NCBI GenBank assembly: GCA_032622095.1
Contig: CP136061.1
Coordinates: 193,636,369-193,700,368, forward strand
From: Siphonodentalium dalli
Taxonomy: Eukaryota; Mollusca; Scaphopoda; Gadilida; Siphonodentaliidae
Direction: 5' to 3'
Length of the DNA: 64,000 nucleotides
Position numbers and translations under genes: made by a program. Under the pieces are notes generated by a model. The model saw nothing but the letters and a program-made list of their open reading frames with translations, was not told the DNA's origin and did not search any database. Position 1 is the stretch's first letter; the number at the start of each line of letters is the position of its first letter. Positions 21,800 through 35,600 of this stretch are shown here, one piece after another.

Positions 21800-23228
21800 G
21801 GAGATCATCTATATCTACTACATTAAAAATTACATAACATAACATACAATATAAGAAGCTGCCTGCTTGCCAATATAAGCTAAACGTGCGATAGGTGGCG
21901 CTATTGCCACGTGTATAAACGTAGTAACACCTACGTAACAACAGACATTCCGCCCCAAACTGAAACTCTTCTCTCTTGTGAAAATTTTCAATCTATCGAA
22001 ATATGTCATGGTCACTTGACACCTTTACCACAATGAACTACTACTGATTAGAATTACGAATACGGTACTATCTACGTCACTAGAATTTGTTCTTTCTATA
22101 TAAGTTCTAGATTGCCATATTCGTAGTTACGATTATGGATCCGAGAAGCCAAGTATGGGCACGCGACTTGGAGTCTGCAGCACAAATGTTAGACAATGTG
22201 GTGACAACATTTATCAATTTATACAAAATTGTGTGTCAATTTAAGTTTGAATTGTAAATTTAGATTTTTGCTGGCGATGGTGCAAGTACACAGGGCTTTG
22301 CGTATTCTCGTCGCGTCATATCCAGCAGTCTGAATTACATCAGCATATGCCATTTTGGCTAAGAAACAATAAAAATTTTGAACAAATTGCGGTATAAAAG
22401 CTGCGTACAATACCTTGCTGTTGAGTCATGTATACCGGTTAAAATGGGCATATGAATCCCGAATACCAGTTAACAGAGGAGTGTGAATCCCGCGTACTGC
22501 CTCGAAATGGCCTGAATCCCACATATCAAAAGAGGGGTGTGACACCTTCGTATATTGCAATTCAGCCTGTTCTCCCAAAAATCCGCACATTATCTTCTTA
22601 TAAAGAACTTGTTTAGGTAGATTGCTTAGAATCGCCTCATTTTGAAAAATGAGAGCATTTTAGTCACATTATCGACTCCTAGTGATGCGATTATAAGTAG
22701 ACTATGTGCGGACAATAACACAAATAAGCCAACGCTACATGTGTTCGCTCTTTAACATGTGTTTTCACTGTAGCCCGCGCCATAATACGAAATAAGGCTA
22801 TGACGCCTTTATCTGCTTATCAAATAATCACATTATGTGCATATTTAACTTTATAGGTCGATTATGTGCGTATTTTCGTGAGGATATGTTGTTTAAGTTG
22901 TCTTTGAAGACTGCGATAGGTGGTGGCAATAATGTTGATTATTTAACCAGCAAGCACATGTTTTTTTTTATCAACGGAGCCTTCTGGTGTGCACTTCCGA
23001 CCTACTAAAGGCTTTTTACCTAATGAACATTCCACTTTAAACAATTTTGAGTTGCATCACAAATGTTGTAGGGGAAACCCGCACTAAATATAAAGCACAA
23101 ATTTTGTAAAGAAACTGGTACGCAATCAGTTACAGTCAGATAGTATGACTGGTGGGCTTTTGTATTGATTACGAAAATGAAAACTTTATGGTTGACTGTT
23201 GTTTGAGAAAAACTCCCACTGTCTATAT
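21800..23228. other. Intergenic, convergent gene ends
   Basis: AT-rich sequence between the convergent receptor and GST genes. A block near 22040-22140 (ctactgattagaattacgaa) recurs around 37280. No gene, RNA or other element border was recognised. Confidence 0.35.
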
Positions 23229-23234
23229 TTTATT
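23229..23234 (-). terminator. Candidate polyadenylation signal of the GST gene
   Basis: Read on the minus strand this is AATAAA, about 226 nt beyond the GST stop codon. Spacing is plausible for a short 3' UTR; no transcript evidence is available. Confidence 0.4.
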
Positions 23235-23459
23235 GCACCTATATTCATTTATCAGTACATGTGTGCTTCTTGCTGTTGCACCATCCGTTGACTATTCCCT
23301 GGCTGATAAACATGTAGGTTTCGCATTTCGCATATATAACTGTTTAACGTGTACACAGCTAATAATACAATATATAATACCGACGAGCAGATCGTCGGTG
23401 ATGTTCATAGCAGGGAACCAGTCAACTCCATCGGTAGCTCAGATGTTGAATTATTCTGA

Positions 23460-23627
23460 TCACAACGATGTGGCCGGTCTTGAATCTATATATTTCTTCG
23501 CCTTTGGGTCGCTCTCCACACCTTTAATAACTGCTGCGAGATTCTTGTATTTGCTAAACAGTTCTGGTTCGACCATTTTCTTCACGTTATTGAGAATATC
23601 GTATAATCTGAAGTCAGCCCATGTCAT
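23460..23627 (-). CDS. GST exon 5 (C-terminus)
   Basis: Begins directly with MTWADFRLYDILNNVKK after acceptor tttgttttgcag and ends RPATSL-TGA: 55 residues. The T-W-A-D motif is the conserved N-capping box of helix 6 in the GST C-terminal domain. The ESDPKAKKYIDSRP ending is typical of sigma GSTs (known). The methionine at the exon start is internal, not a translation start. Confidence 0.93.
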   Translation of the reverse strand: MTWADFRLYDILNNVKKMVEPELFSKYKNLAAVIKGVESDPKAKKYIDSRPATSL

Positions 23628-26600
23628 CTGCAAAACAAAACAAAAATCAGTACTGTACTGTACGCCAAACTCCATGCAGAATTTACCTCCTTTGATGACT
23701 CGGTAGGACCGCTGCTACCGGCGACATTTCACCCACATTTGGTGGACTTCCGCGATATATACTAAGCGAAAGAGCAACATGCTGCCCTGGTTAAGCACAC
23801 AAAATATCGAGAAAAAAAATTGTATAAATTTTGAACCTTAAGTTTGAAAAGTCCCACTAAAACCGAAGAACAATATTTCGAAACGGTGTGATTCGGTTCA
23901 AAACCCAAGAGATCTAATTTGCTGCAAATTTGACGAGTAGCCAGGAGTAGCCTGCGAAAATCGTCAACAAAACTACCGCTCTGATGTTCCATTCTGTCAT
24001 TTCGGCCAATTTGGCCGGTTACTTCATGTGACTTTTTCATCTGACGTGTGTGTCGGATAATTGATCTGTAGGATTTATGTAAATGTTAGCCCAAACTACA
24101 TTTCCAAGTAACGATGGTTTTGTTGTTTATTTTGAGGAATAATACCGCGTCAGATGAATTCAGCCCAAATATGTTAACAGTTGTCGTGTCAAACATTCGG
24201 CAGTAGGTTAGCGTTATTTAGTATTTGTGGATGTCCTTTAACATGGGGAAAATAGACTACTGCGCTTGAACGAGCATGTGAATTTGTCGTTTTTAATGTA
24301 CAGCAACTTGATAATCAATAACAGAGGCATTCTCTGTCAAATATGGTCGCTCTATTTACGGTATTAATTGCGGAACTTTCTAAAGTAAACTACGCGTAAA
24401 CGGATACATACGGTAAATTCTAGAATGTGCCGGAATCGGCCTAATCGCCCCAGGGCCAACTCGCCCAGTCGACGTGTGTCAATTCGGTACCTACTATAAC
24501 ATGTACCCGAGTCCGATACGGAATAAAAGATGTATACGGGTGTTATATAGCGTTTGGTCCGTTGTTTCTCAATGAATATTATTGAAATTTGGTGTATATG
24601 TCCGGGCTGGGACATGGAATACAACAACGTTTGAATTGTTTTTAAATTTACAAATTTGTTGATTTTATTCAATTTGTTTTCGTTCTGAAAACACACTATA
24701 AAGTGTATATAATATAATAACGAACACGAGACATACATAATTTATAAACTGTTAACAAAAGATATCAAATTCAATACATGACAAAGATGACTCAGTGGAG
24801 TTTATAAAGTGAACATAAAAACATTGAGGTAAGCATCTTTTTAAGGAATGCAACTTTATTTAATGATAATAAACACATAAATTAAAATAACAAACATGAG
24901 ACATACATGATTTATAAACTGTTAACAAAAGATATCAAACTCAATACATGACAAAGATGACTCAGTGAAGTTTATAAAGTGAACATAAAAATATTAAGGT
25001 AAGAATCTTTTTAAGCATTACTAAACCGTTTAGCACAGACCACAGTCCACTTCACTCATCCGATCATCACCAAACTTCATATTTATCTTGATATTGATCT
25101 ATCAGATGAGAGCTATCAAATATTTTTTTAATTTCATAGGAAAAAATGGTCGCCAGCGGCCATATTGCATTTACGTTATATTTTATCGCGTCATGTCGAT
25201 ATCTAGTATTACTTAGAAATTTCACCTTTCCAGATTCATAATTGCTCCATTGACTGTAACAGATGAAATTATTCCCCTCTTCGGATAGAGTGTCACTGAA
25301 ACTTTATTTTGTCAGACTGTCTGTATAATCACTGATTATATATGGCAATAATCTGTAATAAGATGTAGCACTATTTTATTTTATATTTACATGCAGTGCT
25401 GTTTTTATACATCAATTATAATCCCCCTAGATCATCATGTGATCGATCATACATCGCGCGAGGACCTGGTTGAATTAAGGGGGGTTTTATGGATCACTTC
25501 TGTCCTCAAGCTAGATTATACTTATGACATTTAATGGCATGTTACTAACGTGGAGGGTTAGATATGCTTGAGAAACCACCACTCTTTAATTCACACCAAG
25601 TTCTCAGCTGTCATGTTCGGATATTAGAACCCATAGCCATGATATATGGTTTATTTTGTGTATACTAGTAATATAGTTATTTTCAGTACCTTTATATACC
25701 AGTACTGTGTATAACAATGCATATAAATTAATCCATGTATACATGTATATTGATTCAACGGATTCAGTGGTTTTGTCCATCAGTCTATCAAATTTGCGGG
25801 GAAAACATGGCCACAAGCAGTACACCCTGCTAAATTTCGAATTTGAATCAATTGGCGCACCCTGCAGCCAGCTTTTATTGGAGAACTTTTTCTTATGTGG
25901 ATATTTTGGGTCACCGCTAGATGTGAGCCATATTTTGTTCTCAAACTGTCCTTGTGAAGACATCACTGCCAGCGGTGATCTTCAATTTTACTAATTTTAT
26001 GGCTAAATAATTTGGTTGATCCTACAGACGACACCCCTTGTCCGATCGTCATCAGATTCCACAATTATCTTCTGGATAACCAGGGTGAGAGTAATCTAAT
26101 TTTCCCGAATTTCGTTAAAAAACATTACCACAGGCAGCAATTTGGTATCTTACTCTTTGATCCTCTTTTGCATGACTGAATTGTTTAGCAACTGTACAGA
26201 CATATCCCTCATCTGGTTTTTATATACATGTATATCTCTTCATGCGGATAGCCAGTATTACGTAGGTACTCCAACTTTCTGCATTCCTGTCATCATTTGA
26301 AATATAAATATTTACCTGATACATGCACCCTTCAAAATTTGTTTCGTCGTATCTATTTTAATGACCCGTATGGTAATATTGATACAGATATATTTGTCAA
26401 ACATTTCTTTGTACAATATACAGGTATTTAGTTTGCAACTAAATCTAGAAATATATAATAGTAGCTCGTGGACCCCACTTGTCCGGGATGTTCCCCTCTG
26501 ATTTTCGGAGAAATGCGCGATTTAACCTTGAATTGACTATTTTAAAGGTGAAGGTCATGTCGGGGTCACGATTTGACCCGTCCAAAACACTCCCCGGACA

Positions 26601-29600
26601 AAAGTCACGACAAAAGTACCCGTCGAAATCCGCCCGGCTTTATACCCGATTTGACCTTGAATTGACAATTTTGAATGTCAAGATCAGGTCATGGTCATGA
26701 TTTGACCCACCCGAAACACTCCTGGGACAAAAGTAACAGTAGGTATCAAATTTCGTTGAAATACTTCCGTTTTACCAGATTTGACCTTGAATTGATCTTT
26801 TTGAATGTCAAAGTCAGGTCGGGATCAAGATTTGACCCGTCCAAAATACTCCCTGGAAATAATTACCCCTAGGTATCAAATTTCGTCAAATCTGTCCGGC
26901 AGTTTTCCCGGCCATAGCTAACAGACAAACAGACAGACAAATGTCCAAAATATATATTAAACTAGCTGATGTACTCGACTTCGTTCGGGCTAGTTAAGGA
27001 TTTTTTTTGTGATCGCCTCCATCTGGACAGTACCCAGTATATACAGCGTCTGGCCAAACTATTGTTCAATTGGTCCAGAAACATGCCTATATCAGCACGT
27101 TCGAGAACATGGTCCCACGTGAAATTGGACCCGTCCATATTGCTCCCGGGATCGAAGTAGTCCTACACACAAATTTTTAGTCGGATCGGTCAAGGTCCAG
27201 AAACATGCCTATGAGCGAGGTCAAGTTGACACGTTAAATACCAAATTCGAGCAGTGTTAGAGTCTATAACACATACACACATGCATTCACGCATACACAC
27301 ATACATACATACAGACAGGTGTTTCAAAATGTATAATCGATAGCTACAACAATTCTATGGTAGATAGTTCACGGCCGACCTGATGCATGCATCTTAGTTT
27401 TCTTGTTATGTTTTAGTGCGGGAATTGTTCTCAACGCGCATAGAAATTTGACTTTAGGGCGATCGGATTTCGTCATTTTTGCTGGAAATCCCTATGCTAT
27501 ATATAGAAACACAGACTAGTACCCAGCCGGTGACAGAGTCAAAAAGGAAGTATATGACTGGTGCGCTCTGGTAGAGATTGACTGTACGCTTGTAGATATT
27601 TTTGTTGTAAGAAGTGTATGAACTCGATACTAGTATGCGTGATGCATGTTCGTAAGGTTATGAAAGTTTCGTCGTCGTTGGTATTGTAACATTAAAATTG
27701 GCTGTCATTTAGGACATGCACTATGTTATAACCGGCGGCGAAATGTATAAAGCTTGTGTATTTTCACGAGCCGGGTATCAGTGAGTAATAAACAAACACG
27801 CCCATTTATTTGTAGAGGCAAACCATGTGTTATGTATTCAATTGTCGCGTTTTTTCGGAGATCATGGTACCTTTCAGTTTAACAACACAAGTACAAGACA
27901 GGCCGCTAATCAAATCGTCATTGCTTATACGAAGTGGCGATTAGAAGCTAATTATGACAATCTCAAACAATCCTGCAGACCCCTCCTATAGGCGCACAAC
28001 GGTACACACAACAACAGAATACACGCACCAATGACACACGTTATTGAAACCAAATGCATGCATTTTACATGCAATGGACCCCGATATGTATGGCTAGAAA
28101 ATAAACTGGTATATTTTACCAAAACATATTATAGAACTTGATAATAGTAATCCAGTCAAGTACAACAATGTAGTTACTCTGATTAGTCTAGGGTTTATAA
28201 CTGTAAATATGTAACTGTTTGAAATTGAATGGTGCATGGTACTTATCAACTATATAATATATTGTAAGTCTGCAGTCCGATCACTTCTTCCAAAGCGCAA
28301 AAAGTTGAGAGTTGTCAGGTCCAAACTGTTATTGCAAAAATTATTAAAAGGAGTCATTAGACAGGGTAACTACTTGACATGAATATGGATAGTATAAAAA
28401 GGTTAATATAGAACATGTACTGTGTATATATGGACAGTAAACTGTAACTCTACTAATCGGTGTATATACGATGTCATGAATTCATTTTATTCTGGTATTG
28501 GTTTACTCTCGTTTCTTTCCAAGAAGCAGTTACACAAATATCGACCCAGTAATTTTAGTATGCACTCATTTTCTGAGCCAGGTGAATTTCTCCTGATTGT
28601 TGAGGTTTTTAAAGTTTATATTTATTGTATTGATTTCATCTAGAAACTGTTTACGAAGATTAATGTATTTTTTTACATTCCATAGTGAAATTAACCTCAT
28701 TCTCAACTTGTTTGTCATTGCAATTCAAACATATTTTCTCATTTGCCAATTTTAGATGTTTCACATGTTCTGTTATATTTTTAGTTCCTTTCTTTTTGGT
28801 ATTTTTAATTCCTTTCTTTTTTGTTTGTTTTGAGTATCTCGCAGTTTCTATCTTCAGTTTATAAGGGTGGGTTTACATTGCTGTTGATCTGTATACAGAT
28901 CTACACGCATACTAGTGTAAACGGGTTGATATAGAAATGCACACAGAAAGAAAACGGTATTAGTTCGTGCGAACAAAAATCGTGTCCGCTATACGCCACG
29001 GTCAACGCCGAATCATTGCGACAGGCATATCTGTTTTGATTAATTGTTACTCGGGCTTTGTTAATGTGTTTTAGCTTTCGTTGTCATTTTTGGCGAATGT
29101 GTTTTAGCTTTCGTTGTCATTTCAACCCGTGTATTTCGAATATTGAACACGGACAGGGATGTGACGGCGGGGGGGGGGGGGGGGGGGGTGAGGGGTGTCT
29201 CACCACCAACTTTGGTCGAAGCAGTTGGAAATTTCATACCTGACACAACATTAGTTGGAATTTCCACACCAACAATAGGTTAAAAATGTTCTTGTAGTTT
29301 GATTTTCAAACATTTTATTGTTTTTGGACCAATATTTGCATAATTTCCTACTTTTGATCAAAATTTTGGGCTGGAGTGGCCATCGCGATCAGCTGGAAAT
29401 TTCCAACCTTATGGGGCGGGTGTCAGGTTTGAAATTCCCAACACTTGTTTACTGGTCCCTCCCCCGTGGCCAGTCAAAACTGCTAGTTAATTTAAGAAAA
29501 CAATATTGTCCTACATTTGGTCAACATTGTCATTGGAATTGTCATCAGTTGGAAATTTTCCAACCTAAGTGATGGTGTCAGGTTGGAATTGTCCAACTCT

Positions 29601-32600
29601 AGGAAGGCTTGAGGCCAGTATAAATACTAGAATTTGGCGATTTTCTTGTTCATATTTACAAATTTTCATTGTCCCTCCCCTGTGGCCAATACAAAACTGC
29701 GAATTAGTTTAAGAAAACAATAGTTTACTACATTTGTTCAAATAAAGGGTGTTGTAGGGTGGATACCCATTCCACACATATCCAAAATGGTCACCGTCCA
29801 GATGGTGTCAAACAGGAGACCTATATATATATTTGGATGATCACCTGAAATCTTAAATATTGGTGGAATTTCCATCTAAAGCTATATGGGTGCTCTCTAT
29901 TTGTGTACACTGTTGTTTATTGTGTATTCCTATGCGATTTTCATTATTTCTTCGAACCATTATCAAGTGGTGTAAGAATAAACATTAAATACATGCGCTA
30001 AAATCGAATGCGGCACATACCAAATCGCTGTTGTCTGCTGATAGTTGATACATTTTTATGTCTGGCCTAAACTGACACGACTCGTAGTGAATTGTCAATT
30101 ACCAGTGTACTGATCAGCGCGCGTTCACTATCAGTAATCATGTTGTGGTCACAGTAATGTGCGACACGTAACTTCATACAGATCTGTATAAAGATCTACA
30201 GCAATGTAAATATACCCTCATGGGAGCTAATTCTAATTTTGGTGATTACTCTCCTGAATTCGTATCCATAAATCCTCTCCATTTGAAAACACGACTTCAT
30301 GCTGAAATATGTGGTTAATTTGCCTTTAGTTGTATGCTCTTTTCTTTGTTCAGACCAGTTCGATTAAAAATGCTTGTAATTTAAACTCTTTACTAGGTTA
30401 CCAAAGCTACTTGAAGTCATGTTACTTTGAGAAATGACCCGTTCGTTCACACCAAGATGGTTCAGTAAAACTTAATACTTTTATACCAACTTGGTTCGAT
30501 CTCTTTGATAACACTAAGATCCTTACTAGATCTGTTATGTATGCATTGCACATCAAGGAGATAGGTGGTCATTCTCAAGCCTGTACCAAAAATTCAGCTT
30601 TGATATAACTATGGGGAAGTACATGGGTAATCGGCCACGTTCGGACATGACTGCCAGATAGGATGTGAATTTACTACCCCCCCCCCAGTGTATATTTGCA
30701 TGCTTTCAACAGGAAGGCCTCCAGATATATTGTGTAGTACATCATCCTTCTTACAGGCCCATAATTCACTGCCATATAACATAATAGGTTTAACTGTATG
30801 ATCGAAAAGATGAAGTCGAGTATATACTGATGGTTCAGATGGATTTATAATTATGTTAAGTTTATATAGGGCTTTTAACGATTTAGTATACAGCTCTTGC
30901 TGAGCAGGGGTGACTGTGCCAGAGGCTGAGAATAACACCCAAGGTATTTATATCTCTGAACGTTATCCAGATTTTCTGATTTAAATGTGAATTTATCAGA
31001 GATTAATTTACCAGACTTATTTAATATCATTATTTTTGATTTACTATTATTAACTTGTAAACACCATTTGTCACAGTACTCTGCAAGTACATTTACTTTA
31101 TTCTGTAATCCTGCAGCTGATGTAGATGTTAGAACTATATCATATGCATTAAATAGACAGTAATATCTTTGTTCAGCTAGGTGAACTGGATCTAAAGTGC
31201 CATTAAGGTCATCTACTAGATCATTAATAAAGATTGTAGATTGGAAAGGTTCAGTTAACATATTGTTTATTTTAACTTGTATAGTCGAGTCTCTGTACAT
31301 ATCTCTTATTATCCCATAAACTAGGCCACCAATGTTATTTTTAGCAGCTTAAGTTTGATTCCTGCATGAATAACATGGTCAAAGGCTTTTTTCAGATCAA
31401 CACAACAGGTGTATAATTTCTGTGACTTTCTACCTGCATATTTTTCAATCAGAGTTTTGAGTACAAACATGTGATCTGAAGTGCGTGAGTTCTTCGTGAA
31501 GCCTCCTTGTTTTGCATGCATTATTTTGTGTTTATTGAGATAATTGTCAAGCCTTGTATTGACAACTGCACTAAAAGGTTTACCAATACAAATAGTTATG
31601 GTAATCCCCCTATAGTTTGTTGGCATTGTTTGGTCCCCTGATTTGAACAGTGGACATATATATCCTATATTCCATATATTTGGGTAAAAGCCAGACAGAA
31701 GGATACTATTGAAAAGCTTCTCAAGGCAGGGTAGTATATATGTTTGACATGCCTTTAACATTTCGTTGGATATGCGGTCTAACCCAGTTGCTTTATTGTT
31801 TTAGTCGACTTATAACCTGCTGCATTTCACTCATTGAGATATGCGAGTCTAAATCACAGAATATTCTGGTATTAGATTCCAGATTAACCTGTTCCACTTC
31901 TATTTGAGCCAGTCACATCGAGAATAGTTCTGGGTTAGTATGTAGGTTTGAGTAGTACTGGTGCCAAGTATAATGTGCAATTGGGGTATTACTTACAGAT
32001 TCATTCTCTTTTAATTTATCGACTAGTTGCAATTTGCCAGTACATTTTTGGGTTATCAACAGATAGTGCTTCTAATTCATTAATTATATTTTGTTTGTAC
32101 TGCTTATACTTTTTTTTACATAATTTATTATATAATCTAAATTGTTTGTAGTAGTTGTTCCGGAGAGTCGTGTCTAACGGGGACAGGGAAAGTCGGTTTG
32201 GTTTTATGATTATGTTTCTCCGCATTTGTTTCAAGTCTGAATCAAACCATTTCTTATTTTTATTCTTCTGTCTTTTATTTCGGTTTAGTTTTGGCAGAGT
32301 GAGACCTTCATTTGCTGTTGATAGAAGAATATCATGAAAACGTTCTGTATGCTTATTTATTGCTTCCCTACATAAGTCGTTCTAACCACTGACATGAGGT
32401 TTTATCCCAGTGAAACTTCTGAGGCATAGGTAACAATTGTGTATCACAACTGTTAGGAATACTGTCCATATACAAGTGCGTAGCTAATATCACAAATTCA
32501 GTTTTACAATGACAATCTGACATTGTAGGGTCAAAATTAGATACACGATACTATAAGACTTGAGACAGAAAGTCTTGTGAAACCATTGTATAGTCAACGA

Positions 32601-35600
32601 CACTTAGGTCTTTCGGAGTAAAACATGTGAATTGTCCAGTGGTGTCACCAAAGATTCTTCCATTTAATATCCTTAAACCTTTGCCAATACATATATCTAG
32701 TAGCTGTTTCCTCTGGAATTTGTAACATGGTCGCTACTGACTCTTTGAAAGATATCTTGTTTATGATCTTCTTCATAATCATTGGGCAAAGGGAGGTAAC
32801 TTGATTAATCATCTTTTATAAAATCATAATTATTACTTGTTCGAGCATTTAGGTGCCCTCATAAAATTATATTTCCAGATTTAGAGTAATACTCAAGATC
32901 ATCCTCTAATTTTGCTAGAATTAAATCTCCTGTTTCCTGTTCAGGTGTACTATATGCCAGGCATAGGGAGACATCTTTGCCTAAGTTAAAATAATTCTTG
33001 CATAACTTGATCCATTTATATTCAGAATTATTAATTTGTAGAATCTTAACACCTCTTTTCAGATTAGTCTTGATAAAAATTCACAATCCGCCAAAGTGTC
33101 TATTATTACTTGAAATTTTTCTATATATGGGGTAAAAATGGTAATTGTCTAAGTACATGTTATCCTCATAGCCTGTATGTGTCTCTGTTAAAAGAATTAT
33201 ATAATGTTCAGATATCTCTCTCATAAATCTTGGATCATCCATTTTGTTATGAGTCTTATTCATTAACCCCCGAACGTTCCATCAACAAATTGATAAGTAA
33301 TCAGTCTTTTTATGCCTGTTCATGTGCATTATTATGATTATGAATGAACGAGATTAACATACAATTTACAAACAACAGCAAATGTATTGTGAAAATGCAA
33401 AATAACTGAAATTATATGCCGTAGTTAGTAGTATGAGTTGTAATTATTGGTCCCATAGCCCGGACCATAGAACCCACGTCCCCTGTTACTAGTATGGCCG
33501 TTATTATATCCTTGGCTCTCTGTATGGTGCCTTATGTTGAGTCTCTCTGTAATTGTTAGTATGGTTGTGTTGGTATGGCCTCCTGTGTTGTGATGATACT
33601 TGTCGTTGAAAACCTAGAGAATCATCGACTGCAGACCTGACGTTTGAGGCAAGTATAGCTGCCACATGTTGGTTCAATTGGTATCCATCATCATCAAGTA
33701 ATATCTGTTGAGCTGCACCACTTGAGCATAAGTTACTATTATCGGTTAACCCTTTACCCAACAGAACGCCCAGAAACGCCCTAACAGCCTAAATTATCTT
33801 CGGTCTGTCTCAATAAAACCATGGAAATATGGGTATCATTGGAACCGGCTCATTGAGCACATTGTGATAGTTACAGTTATGCCCTGTGCCAATGCATTCT
33901 CTTATATATGCGAGTCGACCATAGGTCGCCTCGCATATATAAGAGAATGCATTGGCCTAAAAAAAACTTTTTTTTAACACTTTTTACCATTTTTTCTTTA
34001 ATATGTGTTAAGCCAATGCATTCTCTTATATATGCGAGGCGACCTATGGTCGACTCGCATATATAAGAGAATGCATTGGCACAGGGCCGTTCTGTTGGGT
34101 AAAGGGATAATATAACATTGTTTGGATCCTTGAGCTTACTAATTTCACATCTAACGTTGGCGTTCACTGTGTGCACTTTGTTATGTAGGTCCTCACTATC
34201 AGTACGAGGTGTGGCTCCAGAGACAACGACCTTTGGACCAGCCCATTTAAATTTACGCACTTTTAAAACAAGATTCATGACATCAGTCGCACATTTTACA
34301 TCAGATTTCTTTTTAAGATCATTGGTCAACACATGTAACATAACAACTTTGGGTGGTGTCTCTGTTACAATGTTATCTAGGAAGTTAACTACTTCCTCTG
34401 TGTGATAAGTAAATTCTTTATGTAGAGTGTATTTCGTAGACATTCGATCAGCATGAATATGTTTAATGTTCGATGTTCCCAGGAGAAGCACATTACTATT
34501 AACTTTCTGTTGATATTTCAGCTTTGTGTGATCAGTAGCACCCCGAGTCTATTTTGCTTTACCTTGTGCTACCAGCACCCACTCACTCGATTTATTTTGT
34601 TTACATGTAGAGTCCGTGTTTATCGATGAAGTTTCCCATGAGAATATCTCCTCTTGATATTGTGCCATTTTGCATTCTGTTTATTTATTGTCATATTTCA
34701 TCCATTAGTGCCCCACGCTGTACTAATAGCTTTTCGTTGTGTTAGGAGAATTCGAACATTGTCAGTTCCAGAAGCTTTTTTGAGGCTGTGTGTGCAGAAT
34801 TCTCCAACTCTAGTTGCGCCTGCACATGCGCATATGTCACTCTGTAAAGCATACTTGAGTGTATCAACCACTTTTCTCTCTTTTAGGAGTTCACGGTTGA
34901 GTGATTCGATTTCCTTTTTGAGTTTGTTTGTGTCAAAAATTTCGGCTTTTGTTGGCTGGTTAGTATTGCTGATTTTATTATTTTCCTGGATTACTTGACG
35001 CCCCACTACATCCTTTGTAAAAATTGCTAATGTATTGTCAGTGTTTTCTTTCAGTTTATTCATTGCCTGTGTGAACATGTTTTCGAGTGTCGAAATAGCT
35101 GCCTGTAAGTCCTTCTTATGTATTTGGTCAGAAACATCCTCAGCTGTCATCAATTTCTCAGTTACTATAGGCCTAACATCCACCCCTTGTGTTATCGTTT
35201 CAGTATCTATATTTTCGGGAGTGTCCTCAGATGTTTTTATAACTGTTACCTCGAGTTCATCCTCAGAATATACATCATCAGTGTCGATTTCTTCACTAGA
35301 AATGCCAAGAGGAACCTCATCCATATCTTCATACTGCTCAAAAGACATAAATGTTCCATTGATCCAGATTTGTTCTGCGCCACCAGTGATTTTAATTATC
35401 TCTTTTGCTGATTTATAGTCATTTGTCCCCTTAAATATAGCCGATTTCACATTGAGAACGAATTGCGAACATCTTTGCAGATGCCGCTAATGTTGTTTAA
35501 ACCTTTAGTCATTGCATAGTAGGCATATTTAGTTTATTTCCTTGTATTGGTGGCCATAGATAACTTCTGTTATCTTAGTTGGTATCAGTGTGTGGTGATC

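Larger units (their letters stand above)
30609..35450 (-). mobile_element. Decayed CR1-like LINE with ORF1 and ORF2 remnants
   Basis: Read on the minus strand: an ORF1 with acidic N-part and coiled coil (35450-34698), an SGNH-esterase-like segment (34491-34110), a glutamine/arginine-rich tail (33745-33504), endonuclease (33280-32820) and reverse transcriptase (about 31761-30609). This two-ORF plan with an esterase in ORF1 is characteristic of CR1-clade LINEs. Many stops and frame changes, a damaged catalytic motif and a missing 3' end show it is inactive. A TTAA-flanked MITE sits in ORF1. It lies in GST intron 4 in the same direction as the gene. Confidence 0.85.

Noticed and set aside
23152-23706. 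184-codon plus-strand frame
   Set aside because: It is the antisense shadow of GST exon 5; the minus strand has the splice sites and the protein homology.
25604-25994. Open frames of 120 and 95 codons on opposite strands, repeated at 61149-61551
   Set aside because: They are conserved only because the 3.4-kb repeat is nearly identical; the two strands overlap and show no domain.
34118-35418. Plus-strand open frames opposite LINE ORF1
   Set aside because: They are antisense shadows of the minus-strand LINE coding sequence.
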